A stretch of 64,000 bases of DNA from Elymus sibiricus (taxonomy: Eukaryota; Streptophyta; Magnoliopsida; Poales; Poaceae), in assembly GCA_039707655.1 (NCBI GenBank), contig CM077666.1, forward strand, positions 286,119,166 to 286,183,165. The letters are read 5' to 3'. Of the stretch, positions 46,501 through 58,797 are shown piece by piece. The translations under genes were made by a program, and so were the position numbers. The notes beneath the pieces are model-generated. The model searched no databases, was not told where the DNA came from, and worked only from the letters and a program-made list of their open reading frames with translations. Position 1 is the stretch's first letter; every line of letters begins with the position of its first letter.

Positions 46501-47312
46501 GCCTTTTTTGCTTGCCCGAAATTCAGTTAATGCCGCAAAAATAGGAAACCAACTCGAAAAGTTGTCAAATTGTAGAACGGGGCTTCTGAAGGCGTATATT
46601 ACAGATGGAAAAAATTTCAAGTCCAAAATATGTTTAAAAATTGAGTTCTGTGTGTGAGGTGGCCGTTTCAAAACCCTTATACACTTGGCGGGGGAGTGTC
46701 CTGTTTGCACACGATGTGTATCAGGTTTTGGTCGTAACGATCTCTAATTTTTATCAGACCCTACAGGTGTTCAATGAAAACGCCATGGAAAGTTTCAAAC
46801 ATTTCCAACCTTGTTAGCACGGCCAAAGTTTGTTTTGCCTTTTTTACTTGCCGAAAATTCAGTTAATGCCGCGAAAATAGCGAACCAACTCCAAAAGTTG
46901 TCAAATTGTAGCACGGGGCTTCTGATGGCGTATGTTACACAAGGAAAAAAATCAAGTCCAAAATATGTTTAAAAATTGAGTTCTGTGTGTGAGGTGGCCG
47001 TTTCGAAACCCTTATACACTTGGCGGGGGAATGTCCTGTTTGCACACGATGTGCATCAGGTTTTGGTCGTAACAATCTCTAATTTTTATCAGACCCCACA
47101 GGTGTTCAATGAAGACGCCATGGAAAGTTTCAAACATTTCCAACCCCGTTAGCACGGCCAAAGTTTGTTTTGCCTTTTTTACTTGCCTAAAATTTAGTTA
47201 ATGCCGCGAAAATAGCAAACCAACTCCAAAAGTTGTCAATTTGTAGCACGGGGCTTCTGATGGCGTATATTACACATGGAAAAAAATTCAAGTCCAAAAT
47301 ATGTTTAAAAAC
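46501..47312 (+). repeat. ~335-bp tandem repeat, 2.4 copies, inside CACTA
   Basis: Units start with GCCTTTTTT(G/A)CTTGCC at 46501, 46835 and 47171 and share TTGTCAAATTGTAG, ACTTGGCGGGGGA and TTTTGGTCGTAAC blocks with few changes. The third unit breaks off at about 47312. Confidence 0.9.
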
Positions 47313-48116
47313 TGAAAAGTGCGTTGCCGTATTTTTACGCAACGAATGTACGTAGGCTTTGGGCTGGCGGGTGGCCCTGCCCGCCCGCCGTTGCTAGTTT
47401 TTGCAGTGGCGGGTGCCACGTGCTGCCCGCCGTGTGTTAACCGAAAACACGCCCCCCCCCCCCCCCGCGCATAGTTTCGAAACTTACCTAATCCGTTCCC
47501 CTGTTCTCTCCCACCTCTCGCGCGCTCGTCCACCACAACCGCCGCCGGACGCCGCACACCTCTCTCTACTATCGCGCCGTCCGGTCCGCGCGCCACCGCC
47601 ACAGCCGTCGCCGGTGCTCGTACTCCGCCGCCACCGCAGCTGTAGTTTTTTCCCCGCGGGATCCCGTGGGCCGGCACCTTGACAACCTCGTGGCCGTCGC
47701 AACGAACCCAGCCGCCTCGTCAACACCGTCGTCGGCGTCGCAAATTTCTGATTCACATCTGTGTCAAGGTATAATTTCACTACATTTCACATCTATATGT
47801 TCCACTATTATAGACGATTGTAACGTGTTCGATGAAATGCCACACAAAGGATTTAGATCTTAGATGTTCTTGGATGTACCTGTACAAACACGTGGATGGG
47901 GTGGTGTCATTCGATGTAGAATCAGATGGTTGTGTTTGATTTGTAGGACTTAATATGAGTGCCAATGTTTTGACGAAACGTTGATTCGTTCCGTTTCGTC
48001 AAATTTCTGGTACTCAATATGCCCTACTTTTAGCAAAGGTCATGCCGAATTTTTCAGTCGCCATTCTCTTTCTATGTTCAGTCAAAACTTTTTGTTACAA
48101 TATTGCAGTTGGACAA
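47313..48116 (+). other. Leader region of the CACTA gene
   Basis: No confident coding exon is seen here. The stretch has subterminal GGCGGG repeats, a 16-C run (about 47452-47467), and a GC-rich segment (47480-47720) that could be the first, mostly untranslated exon. An AT-rich stretch follows, ending in a TATTGCAG acceptor at 48107. Confidence 0.4.
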
Positions 48117-49694
48117 ATGGATCCCGGCGCCGGAACGTCATCTCAGAAGGAACCTCAGTACACCAACCTTGACGTCGAGATGAGCGCCCCTGACGTGGAT
48201 GATTCGGCCATCCCTGACGTCGAGATGGGCAGCGACCAACAGGTAGAACCGACCACCGGGGCAGGGGACACGAGCCACACTGACGGGACTTCATCCAGCA
48301 CGGCCACCACAAAGAAGAGCAGCCGAAAGGCAAGGGATCCAAACAAGCTTCACGAAGGTATAATTGCAATCACTGCAGTTGGCCCGAGTGGCGAGCCCGT
48401 CACCCCAGAGGACGCAGCAAAAAGGTATAGCAAAATGCTAGGTTGCATCTTGCGAAAAACCGTCCCGATCGGTAGCAAGGATTTGGTCAGACACAAGAAG
48501 AATCTACTACTGGCGTTAAACCGTAGTTATGAATTTCCACCCGATGTCAAGAAGTTAGCCGAAGATTATGCCATGTCAAAATGGCCAAAGATGTTAAGGG
48601 ACTGGAAGAGCAGTGCCCGTTGCAATCTAGTTGGTAAGGACTTCGAGACCGTTAAGCGGCTCAATCCAACTATGGATCACGAAGAATGGACGAAGTTTTG
48701 TGAATCCTCTGGTAGTGAGTCAAGCAAGGAGATAAGCGATCATTTCCGTAATTTATGGAAAAATCTGCCAGGTAACCACCGTCTAGCCTGGTGGTTACAA
48801 AGCTGCAGAACCCAAGTGGGAGAAGGAGGCCGCGGAGTTTATAGCCGCGGGTAAACAGCCTCCATTCTGGGAACATCGAGATCGTGCTCGGGACTTCCGT
48901 TTTCTCAGGGCCCGTGCAGTGCAAGACCAAGACAGTAAGGAGTTGGTCCTCCCGACGCAGGAACTTCGCTCGACGGAGGAGAACTTGGTAACGTCAATCA
49001 TCACTAATAATTTAGTCCCCACAACTTATTTATTACGTACCATACTAATTGTTTACCAAAACACATGTATTTTTTGTAGAGAAAAATAAAGCAGGAATTT
49101 GGACCGGGTCCTCATGAATCTCCCCACGACTATAGGTATGATGACCCTCTTACCCGGGCAGTGAACGCGGGTTTTGGGGTTAACAGGAAGCCCAAGACTG
49201 GGCGTGCGTTGGGAGGGGGTAAGATGTTGTGGGACGACGCCTACCCCGAAACCAAAGGACTAAAAAAATACAGAAGGAAGTACATAAGCAAAACTAAGTT
49301 AGATGCAGTAGTAGATGCAGCAGTCGAGAAAAGGTTAGCAGAAATGTTTCCGCACGGCGCGGCAAGTCCTACCCAGCAGCATACACCTATCATCACCCAT
49401 CAGCCACGTTCATCCCCCTTTATTCCATGTTGGCTGCAAGCCAACGTGGACGGGGTGAAGACAAGGGTTGTCAAGGGTCAAATCATCTCGTTTACCGATG
49501 GTAGCAGAATGATGCATGGGGTCGTCCTGCCACTTGGCATGACGAGGGTGCAGGTGCAGGAGGTAGTGATGGGCTTCGAATCTTGGTCGTTGCCTCACCC
49601 CCCTGAAGACGGCGTCACTATGTTATGGCAAGTGACCCAGAGCCACCTGCTTAAGTGGCCAATGAATGATATAGAGAAGATTCCCCAAGGATAG
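48117..49694 (+). pseudogene. CACTA-encoded Transposase_24 (Ptta/En/Spm) protein, one frameshift
   Basis: The ATG at 48117 follows an intron acceptor. Residues 1-80 are acidic and Ser/Thr-rich. The conserved region (PF03004 type) has WPKMLRDWKSSARCNLVGK, EEWTKFCESSGSE, SDHFRNLWKNLPGNHRLA and, in another frame, GGYKAAEPKWEKE. One extra base near 48790 shifts the frame; otherwise the exon runs to 48987. An intron (48988-49079, GT-AG) leads to exon 3 (49080-49694) with RAVNAGFGVNRKPK, KLDAVVDAAVEKRLAEMF and a C-terminal WQVTQSHLLKWP. The family is carried by plant CACTA elements and probably helps bind element ends. Apart from the single frameshift it is well preserved. Confidence 0.85.
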
Positions 49695-49879
49695 CTAGTA
49701 ATTAAAAACTTGGCGGGCTCATCGCCGGCCGATTAGCTTGCCCGCTTCGTGGAGGCGGATGCTACTCTTCCCCTCCCATTGAAGCTTCATTTTCTAGGGC
49801 TCAAGGCCGTCCAGTGAGCTTGTTGCCGGCATTAGAGAGACATGTCGTGAGAAATGGGCACGGCGGTGGCCGGCGATCT

Positions 49880-50154
49880 TTTAGACTAGGTTAGAATAGC
49901 CGTGTCCGCTATTGTTTAGTTGAAATATGTCGAAAATATAATGAATGTGCTCCGGTTTATACGAAAATCATCCGGTTATATGTAAAAATTATTTAAGTTT
50001 GAATGAAAGTTGTCAGGTTTGTTTAAATTCACATCAAATGTGACCGGACGATTGCGGGTAGCTTTAAATGGCCGGCTCCCATATCAATGTCCGGACCCCT
50101 GTCCGCACACGGATGTGATGTCTGATTTGGGGGTCGGCGTTAGAGATACTCTTA
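49880..50154 (+). mobile_element. Harbinger-type MITE or element end
   Basis: Motifs include ATCCGGTTATATG, AAAGTTGTCAGG, GATTGCGGGTAGC, TGTCCGCACACGGATG and terminal GTCGGCGTTAGAGATACTC followed by TTA (50152-50154). It matches 37090-37221 at several blocks in the same orientation. The left boundary is uncertain. Confidence 0.6.
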
Positions 50155-50685
50155 AGAAGCATCACGAGAAGAACAGTACACGTGACAAATTGGCAGCCTT
50201 GTCCTGAATATTTTTGTCCTATGTACAAATACTATACAGTTTTTCATATATAGAGGAAATATCTCCAGAATGAATCAAGAGGAATCCTATCAAATGATTG
50301 TTGTTTGTACAAATATTGGCCATCTATCATGCCCAAGCAGTTAGTTAAACTTCATTCTCTCGGTATGTATGGAGTTAACAACTACAGCTCCTGTAGGCTG
50401 CCGAAATGACAAGTGTATTTTGCCGGGGCTAGCTGTGCGTTTCTGATGGTCACAAGCATCCTGGAGAAACAAAGCACATCGGTTAGTTGTTTCTAGCGAC
50501 ATAGTACGTTGCTTGGGTGAAAAGAAGCAGCAAATGTTACGCACAAGCAATTCCCAAAAGCAGTTTTTTCAGCCATCTTTCTCACCTTCTGATCTGCCAG
50601 TGAAATCCCTAGCAGCAAAAGATGCTCGGGCTTTGGATTTAAACATATTGGCTCGCTTTACTGCAGTGGTCAACAGTATATACTC
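50155..50685. other. 3' flank of the beta-glucanase gene
   Basis: No gene is seen. It probably contains the 3' UTR and polyadenylation region of the minus-strand gene that stops at 50686. Confidence 0.5.
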
Positions 50686-53600
50686 TCAGGATAAGACGAG
50701 GGTGATGATAGATGCCAAGGCGATGATGGCAAACGAGTGAATCGCCTGCAAAAAACAGAGGCCATTTCCAGGCACGTCAGATTCAGGTCTCATACAAAGT
50801 AGAAATGCCAAAGACGACAGTGCCGTCTCATAAAGAGCAAGACACCAAATATTCTTGGAAGACGTATGATCCACATTCAGAAAGTTTGCAACGAATTTGC
50901 AGAATCTCACAAGACGGATCCTGAAGGGCCTTACCGTCCGCGTGGCACCCGATTCATCCATTGGCGGGAGGTAGCCGCGCAGGCCGACATTGTAGACCGG
51001 CGTGCCGTCGGGGTAAAACAGCCCGTAGTTCCGCTCGGAGGCCGGCCCCGGCTTCAGGTTCTCGTTGAAGAGCGCGAACACGTAGACATCTATGGGCACC
51101 GCCGGCCTCAGCGGCGTCCCTTGCTTCATCTCTATCCTCCGCAGCAGGTTCCCGATGTAGATCCCAGCGTACTGCGGCGTGGCGCCTGCCTCGTCGGGGT
51201 CGCCCCTCGACGGCCACCCGGTCTCGGAGATCTTCACGTCGACGTCGGTGTGCCCCAGCGCCTGGATCGCGGCGTACACCGAGTCCACCTGTGCGTACAG
51301 CATGTTGTCGTAGTTCAGCCCCGTGCTCGGGTCGGTCACCCCGGCGTTGGGCTGGAAGAGCACGTACTCCAGCGGCACGCCGTTGGGGTCGTCCTTGTAG
51401 GCGAAGTACGGGTAGCAGTTGATGAGGAACGGGGACCTCGCCGTCGACAGGAAGTCGAGGAGCGGCTGGATGTACGGGACGACGTCCGGCCGAAACGCGC
51501 CGGCGGACGGAGGGTAGGAGCTGCCCATGATGTCCAGGGAGTGCGCCGTGGTGACGTTCACCTGCCCCTGCAGGCCCAGCGCGCCGAGCGCCTGGTACAC
51601 GGACTTCATCGCCGGCAGGAGGCTGTCCTTGAGGGCGGTGTCGTTGCCCTTGAACACCTCGTTCCCGACGGTGATGCAGGTGATGCGCGTGCTCGGGAGG
51701 TACGGCCGGACGTGCTGCTGGACCCACGCCCGCGCGGCGGCCGGGTCCACCATCGCCGACACGTTCTCGTTTCCGATGCCGATCACGAACTCGACGCCCG
51801 TGTCCAGGAACGCGCTCAGGACGTTCTGGTCGGCGTCGTAGAGCTTCACCTTGCTGACCTGCATCGACCGGAGGAGCATGGACACGCGGGATGGCGAAGG
51901 GAGGTTGTCCGCGATCTGCCCGTAGTTGATCCCGATCGATAGGCCTCCGGCTGCCAGCGCCTGATCTACTGAGACTGTAAGAAGTCAGAAAACCACGATC
52001 TGCATGCATGCATCAACATCAAGTTCACACAGACAGAAGCTGCATTTCGCGATAGGTTCATAGTATGATCGATTGTTTATTCCTCAAAAGCTTCAAAATA
52101 AGACGAACAAACAATCTAAGCTGCATCCATCTCCGCGCACACGCTAGTACTCCCTTTGTCCCAAAACATGTATCGTTGATTTAGTATAACTTTGTACTAA
52201 ATCCGCGACACTTATTTTGAAGCGAAGGAAGTACTTGTTTAATTACGAGATAGAGTGAAAGGTTGGTTCCACATGTGAGCATGTGATTGGGGCATCCTAC
52301 CAAGAATCTATACCTACTAATAAAGCAAGGTGATATTCTTGGTTTCGTCCCGCGTTTAGATGATTTTTTTCTGTTTGTTTTCGTCACGTACGGCGGTCCC
52401 CGAGGTGGTACTAAAAATTGTGTCCATCCAATTGGTCCGCATCCACATCATGTACGTACGTTTCTGTACTTACCCGGTTTGGCACGCGTACTCACAATAA
52501 TCCACCGTAGTGGGCCGGCCCTTCGCAGCGAAAAATAAATCGTGGGGAGGGGAAATCGAACTCGCGCCCGACTTTACCCTCAAGGGGAGGGAGCCAGCTG
52601 AGCTAGCTGACCTTGCTATGCATACATGGTTTTGCTTGTACTTATAGTACCACCTCGCTGCTTTAAACAAAATTTCACCAATTTATATAGATCAGCAAGT
52701 AGACATCAACAAGCCTCTTAGGGAATTAAAGATAACTCTGGTCAGGTTGAGGTTCTCGAGGACCTGCTTGGTGACGCGGCCGGCTGGGTCACACTGGCGC
52801 ACGCCCGGCCAGGCGGTGCAGAGGGTGCGGGCCGTGAAGGGGTGCCATGGGAGGTGGTTGGAGCTGTCTAGCGCGGCCTTGAGGGCGAGCAGCGCGTCGG
52901 TGTCGGTGCCGGCGGCGGCGGCGAGGTGGTAGAGCAGCAGGAGGAGGAGCGGCAGGAGCGGTCCGGGGGGCTTCATGGTGTGGCGCTCGGCGTTGGTGGA
53001 TAGGAGGGGGGGGGGGGTCAGCAATGGCTGGTGGGCAGCATTAATGGGGGAGCAGTGAGGTGAGGTTAGTGTGAGCTAGCTGTCAAAGAAAGAGGAGGAC
53101 TGGGACCTTGACGCACGCTTGACTGCCGAAAACACAAAACACAACGAGCAGTAGTCACCCCGGTGTTGATATACTCCCAGGTCCCACCGTCTCCAGGCTT
53201 CACCATGGCAAGTATCGAGAAACTGCCGACATATGGGTGCACGTACGTGTCTCCAGCTTCACCATGGCATATGGCTGGCTGCACGTACATATGTAGTCTG
53301 ATGAGCATGTCCTTGATGGAAATCGCTAGATTGAGGAGATGGAGATGCGGCGCATGCCGTCCGGCCGGCCGACCCGCGCATGCAAGTGTATCAGCGAGCA
53401 TGTCACATTTTGATAATTTGTATGTGCTTTTATTAGTGTGCTGAGTTGATTCCTTTTATAGAGCATGCATGCGTTCTTGGATATAGATGACATTTTCCAA
53501 GCTTAGGATATTTGATGTACACACAGAGACGATGTGCAGTAATATTTCTTTCATTCCACTTTTTATATGGAAATAGTAGCAGAGGATTCTTTTATATAAA

Positions 53601-55491
53601 ATAAATTCTTTTTGGCATAATAAGAGAGCAAACTAATTAACTATATATTTGAAAAATCATTAAATTCAGAAATTTCCGTACTACAGAAAAAACATATGTA
53701 TGTAAAAGAGGAGTATATCTACGCAACATACATGTAAAGGTGTTGTAGTAGAAAGTATATATGAATCACCATTTAATGGCGACAAAAATATCTAGAAATT
53801 ACATGATCATCATTTATAAAAAGGAGTAGAAATCCAATCCATTGATCTATCCCGATGAACGCTAATGAAAAAAAATATAGATAACATACAGAAGGAAAAT
53901 CAACAATCTCTCTTCATGTTGTGTGTCCTAGCTATCATAAAGTGCATATATTCCAGTGTTTGTCATAAAATGAAAGGGCTCTTTCAGTCTTACACGCAGA
54001 TCACTTTGTTCTTAACAACAAACGTGGGGAGCCCCCAATTCTATCTTATTGCTTTTAGTTAAGTATTTGTACATAGGATATATATATATAGAAAAAATTC
54101 AAATAGACCACTTCCATTGGATGTGAATGTTCATCCACACTAAGAAGCCCAAAACACTATTAGTTGCCGTGAGGGTATGCTATTTCTCTCGTTCTCTGAA
54201 TTTTGTGGGTGAACTAGCAATTCCGGGTGAAAAAATGACTAAACTTTATTCTGTTCCTAACTTTATTTTGTTATATGTTGAGGCAGGTAGAAATATTATT
54301 AAGATTACCATTTTCTAATCGGATAACTTTGGATCTTGTGAACAGTTTCAATTTTGATTAAATTTTGCATTACCTATGAATGTATTTTTGCACATGAAAA
54401 TCTAACTGATCTTGAATACAAATTGATTTTTTTATCCCGTTGCAACGCACGGGCATTTGTGCTAGTCAAGCCAATATAAAGACCACGTACGTTGTCAAAC
54501 ACCTTTTTAGAGTGTTTCATTTTGTTCCAGTCATCCAGTGGCCACAAGCGATCCAAAAGTACACCAGGTTTAGCTAAGAACTGTAATCAGCAAGCCACTT
54601 GGCCACCCTTTCGGAGATACTTTACGGGGAAAGTCATCGCAGCTCAGCACCAGATCGGATCCACGTCAATTTGGGAAGAAAAGCAAAGGGAAAATAATGC
54701 CGGAATGGCTTGGATTTGGTATTGGGATTTGGGAGATGCTCCTAGTGGGCAGCCCTCCTTACGCCATGGAGCACCTTGAGGGACCATGTGAGCTCTCTGG
54801 ATATTCGTTTAAAACGTAGTCGAGATAAGATAATCTCAGCAAGTACACCTAACAACCACTATCGATAGCTAGATCGTCATGTCATGCTGTTACTTAAGAG
54901 AAATCAGGTAGCCAAGATTGAATTTTACTTTTGGGGGCTTGAAAAAACCTTTTGAGACAACAAAAAAAGAGAGCATAGATTGCCTTCCGAAATGAATAAA
55001 AAAAATTAAGCGTATCAGATATCAGAGAGAAACTCGGTACAGAGAAACAGGAAATGAAAAGGACACTTCCCTCCATGATCAATGATGTGGTGTAAGTTTG
55101 ATAGATGACAATGGAATGCCAAGCAAACATCACAGAGTGCATCGCCAATGGCGTGCAAAGGCATTAACGAGGAGAATAAAGGATCATGTACAAGTTTGAG
55201 CCCAAATCAAAACCAGTTCGCCCTACCGGGTCAATCACAAATTGGAAGGTCCTTTGGAGCTTCATGCGATGATCATGTACAACTCGACTTGACACAATCT
55301 CTAATTCAACTCTCTGTATGCCCCGCAAAACCCTCTAGTGTGTGTGAGTATGCAACAGCGCTGTGTGAATATGCGAGGATATGTAGTCACAGAGTTGCAC
55401 GGCGCTCACCTGTGGCTGTGAGAAGGATGGTGAAGAAGAGGAGGAAGACGCGAGGCGGCGACCCTGTTCTTGACGGCTCCGCCACGGCCAT
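50686..55491 (-). CDS. Glucan endo-1,3-beta-glucosidase (GH17), GPI-anchored
   Basis: Exons are 55410-55491, 50935-51974 and 50686-50745, with GT-AG junctions, giving 393 residues. It hydrolyses beta-1,3-glucan (callose or fungal wall glucan) at the cell surface. Residues 1-27 (MAVAEPSRTG...) form a signal peptide. The GH17 domain (PF00332) starts at IGINYGQIADNLPSP. E133 in TVGNEVF is the acid/base and E278 in KISETGWPS the nucleophile. There is no X8/CBM43 domain. The 19-residue last exon is a hydrophobic tail (FAIIALASIITLVLS), as expected for a GPI-attachment signal. Exon 1 was placed 3.4 kb upstream because its phase and signal peptide complete exon 2 exactly. That intron holds a Stowaway MITE and a Helitron. 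Confidence 0.88.
52148..52233. mobile_element. Stowaway MITE (82 bp) in GH17 intron 1
   Basis: The element 52150-52231 starts CTCCCTTTGTCCCAAAA and ends with its inverted counterpart TTTTGAAGCGAAGGAAG, with TA on both sides. The whole element is nearly a perfect hairpin around ACTTTGT. It belongs to the Tc1/Mariner-derived MITEs common in Triticeae introns. Confidence 0.85.
52545..52614 (-). repeat. Degenerate tRNA-like (SINE head) remnant
   Basis: On the minus strand TAGCTCAGCTGG resembles a polymerase-III A box, and GAGTTCGATTTCC, about 35 bases later, a B box. There is no proper anticodon arm or acceptor pairing, so this is not a working tRNA gene. It is more likely a SINE or tRNA-derived relic carried in the Helitron. 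Confidence 0.4.
52741..52976 (-). pseudogene. Captured first exon of an LRR receptor-like kinase
   Basis: The ATG at 52976 opens a signal peptide (MKPPGPLLPLLLLLLYHLAA). An LRR N-terminal cap (LRRNT_2-like) follows: DTDALLALKAALDSSN, with CTAWPGVRQCD and then RVTKQVLENLNLT. Similarity stops after NLNLT at about 52741, where the repeats should begin, and the frame then runs into unrelated sequence. No kinase or transmembrane part is present. The fragment lies inside Helitron borders and antisense to the Helitron, consistent with gene capture. It could still be transcribed as part of the glucanase pre-mRNA, since both run on the minus strand. Confidence 0.7.
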
Positions 55492-55670
55492 GGCCGGATT
55501 ACTAGACGAGCGTGGACGCAGCTTAGCTTGAGGCTCCAATTCCAGCCAGGCACTGTGGGAAATGCTTGACCTTTGGATGCTCGCTCGCGTGTTTGTGTGG
55601 ACGGAGTGTGTCTGCCGCTCGCTGCGCTGCGTTTTTGCTTGCGTTTTTGGGCTTGGGTGGTGTTTTGGGA

Positions 55671-55678
55671 TATTTAAG
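55671..55678 (-). promoter_or_regulatory. Possible TATA box of the GH17 gene
   Basis: TTAAATA on the minus strand lies about 185 bases upstream of the ATG at 55491, in a G/T-rich region. It is a weak match. Confidence 0.3.
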
Positions 55679-55772
55679 GGGCGGCAGCAATGGTGACGAC
55701 TGACGACAGTTACAGCCGTTGGTTAGGCCTCGCGCGTTGAGTTGCGTGTGCCTCTGGAGTGAGGGTTTTGTG

Positions 55773-55880
55773 CTTGATGCAGGAAAGCGCGAGGAGGGAG
55801 AGCGAGGTCGGGAAGAGCTCGAAGCGCTTGATGCAGGAAAGCGCGAGGAGGGAGAGCGAGGTCGGGAAGAGCTCGAAGCG
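55773..55880 (+). repeat. 54-bp tandem duplication
   Basis: Two near-identical 54-base units start with CTTGATGCAGGAAAGCGCGA at 55773 and 55827. They lie about 280 bases upstream of the glucanase ATG. Since 54 is divisible by three, ORFs through them repeat 18 codons, but I see no reason to call a gene. Confidence 0.9.
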
Positions 55881-57570
55881 GAAACGAGTGTGCGCGTGGG
55901 TCGGTCCGGCGGCAGGTACAGGTGCCCTCGCTGCCTTGTGCATGTGCGCCGTCGACGCGTGTCGACCTGGTATCTCCGTCGCGCCGACCATTCCATGTTC
56001 GGGACGGGATCCGACGTGTGCGCCCGCAGGTTGGTACCCGCATTCCCCCCTCGTGATTCCTCCGTCGAACCGGGCGGTTGATGAGATCAGAGCTTCCTCA
56101 GACGAAAATAGGCTCGCGCGGGCGGCACGAACCACGCCGCAGGTTTCAGCGCTCGTCAGGCAACGGGACGCGAGTTCAAGGCCACACGTATATGCATTTT
56201 CTACTGGACGTCCGAGAACAGAACGGTTTCTCCCAAACGGGAAGCAAGGTTTAGTCGACGGGTCCTAGATGAGAGCGGGACCACGGGAAGGGGGGCACGC
56301 AGGGCTGGCGTCGGTGCGTGGTGATGGGGCAGTGGCCGTCGACGCGATCCGGCTGGGTGCGCGCGACACCGCGTGTGACGCCGCCCTGACTCGGCGGCAC
56401 GTGGACCGGGCCCGCCGGCCGATCGCGCGCTGTGCGCGTCCGTCAGACTCGCCGCATTCCGGTCACGGGCTGCCGCTTTGCTTGTCCACGCCTACCCTGC
56501 GACATTGCCACATACAGTCGTAGCAATTCTCGTTTCCAATCTTATTAACATAACATGACGGACAAGCCCGTTTCGAAAAGAAAACATGGCGGACAAGACA
56601 CCGGGCGAGCTTGTGGAGTTGGCACATTAGCTCAGACCCAGGACTGTATCCTATGATTCGTTCGTGGAAATAATTCGATACTCTACATGTGAGCAACATC
56701 GTGATCAACGATCCCTTTTCTTCCATTTGGCACCTTTAATTCGGCATCTTTGCCCTACAAATCGTCCTTGAGCCAGTTCATCGTCTTTTGTTCCCTCAAC
56801 TTTTGTCTGCACTGCACTCCCCACGACCAGGACCAGGGACGTGCAGTCGCTCGCTCGCCACCTCCCTGCCCAGTGCCGCACCTAACGCCGATGGAATATC
56901 CAGTAGAGATACAGGCGAATCCGTTTTGGACACGCACGCTTCGTGCCGACCCTAGCACACCATCTCTTTTCTTCGCACCAAACCGCAAAAGGCCTTTTAT
57001 TTCATTTTTATGAAACATACTACGTATACACCAACCAACATATACCGGCAAAGATCACAGCAATTTCGGAGTTGAGAGAAGCGCAAAACCCCATCTCTTG
57101 GGCATCTCCTCGCGCTGTCGAGATCGATGTTTTCGTGGTGGGTGGTATGTAGTATACTTTACCCGGCCCCAAGTCAGGTGACGCTCCTTTTCTGTACCAA
57201 AGCATCCAAATAATGGCCTTCCAGCGATGTGATGTTGCTGCTGATAACAAAGAATGCAACGCTCCGGGTCCCGGGGGAGATTCATCCGTTTTGGTTCATG
57301 GACGTGGCGAGAACGGCGGCGAACCTGAAACCGATTGACGCGCAACAGCAATACCCACGGCCGTCGACGTCAAGATGGGATCGACAGATTCCGAGATATC
57401 CACATGCGAACACAGAGAGAACGACAAAATAAAAATAAAAAGTGCACTTGCTCAGGTTAAAGTAGACGGCGATGAAGCAAGAATAAGATTTAGCTAAGAT
57501 TCAGGCGACAGCCACATATGCAGGCGGATCAGATCACAGTGTCAAAGATTGAATGAAACTAGTGCTGCTA
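55881..57570. other. Intergenic region between GH17 and ferredoxin genes
   Basis: I see no supportable gene or repeat. The first part (to about 56500) is GC-rich promoter-like sequence; the rest is mixed. Frames here are short and lack known motifs. Confidence 0.5.
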
Positions 57571-58781
<1,211 letters not shown>

Positions 58782-58797
58782 CTCGGATGCTTGGGGT

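Larger units (their letters stand above)
37226..49880 (+). mobile_element. CACTA (En/Spm-like) element, right end not found
   Basis: The left terminus CACTACTGGGAAAGGGC is at 37226. It is followed by subterminal repeats of the form AGTGGCGGG...CCCGCCACAGCT (37255-37500). The same GC-rich repeats resume after the nested Copia insertion (46334-46500, 47360-47440). A 335-bp tandem repeat and a Transposase_24-type gene (48117-49694) follow. The matching right end (…CCCAGTAGTG) is not seen before the Harbinger-like sequence at about 49880, and no TnpD-type transposase is present. The element is therefore truncated, and the end coordinate is only the limit of what I can assign. Confidence 0.72.
52307..54465 (+). 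mobile_element. Non-autonomous Helitron in GH17 intron 1
   Basis: The 5' end is TCTATACCTACTAATAAAGC. The 3' end has a hairpin CCCGTTGCAACGCACGGG (54436-54453) followed nine bases later by CTAG (54462-54465). The element sits between A (52306) and T (54466), the canonical Helitron target, with no target duplication. No Rep/helicase gene is present, so it is non-autonomous. Within its 2.16 kb it carries an LRR-receptor-kinase exon fragment (52741-52976), a tRNA-like remnant and AT-rich filler. It lies wholly within the first intron of the beta-glucanase gene. Confidence 0.8.

Noticed and set aside
50866..51942. 358-codon ORF on plus opposite the glucanase
   Set aside because: GC-rich antisense shadow of the GH17 exon, rich in Arg/Val/His with no domain; the sense strand has catalytic motifs and splice sites.
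50954..52009. 351-codon minus ORF in a second frame of the glucanase
   Set aside because: Out-of-frame reading of the same GC-rich exon; it crosses the intron acceptor and has low-complexity Arg/Pro/Ala content.
52741..53024. Complete receptor-kinase gene next to the glucanase
   Set aside because: Only the signal peptide and LRR cap exist; similarity ends abruptly inside Helitron borders.
55719..56268. ORFs of 106-169 codons upstream of the glucanase
   Set aside because: They run through a 54-bp tandem duplication in promoter-like GC-rich DNA, overlap in all frames and show no domain or splice support.
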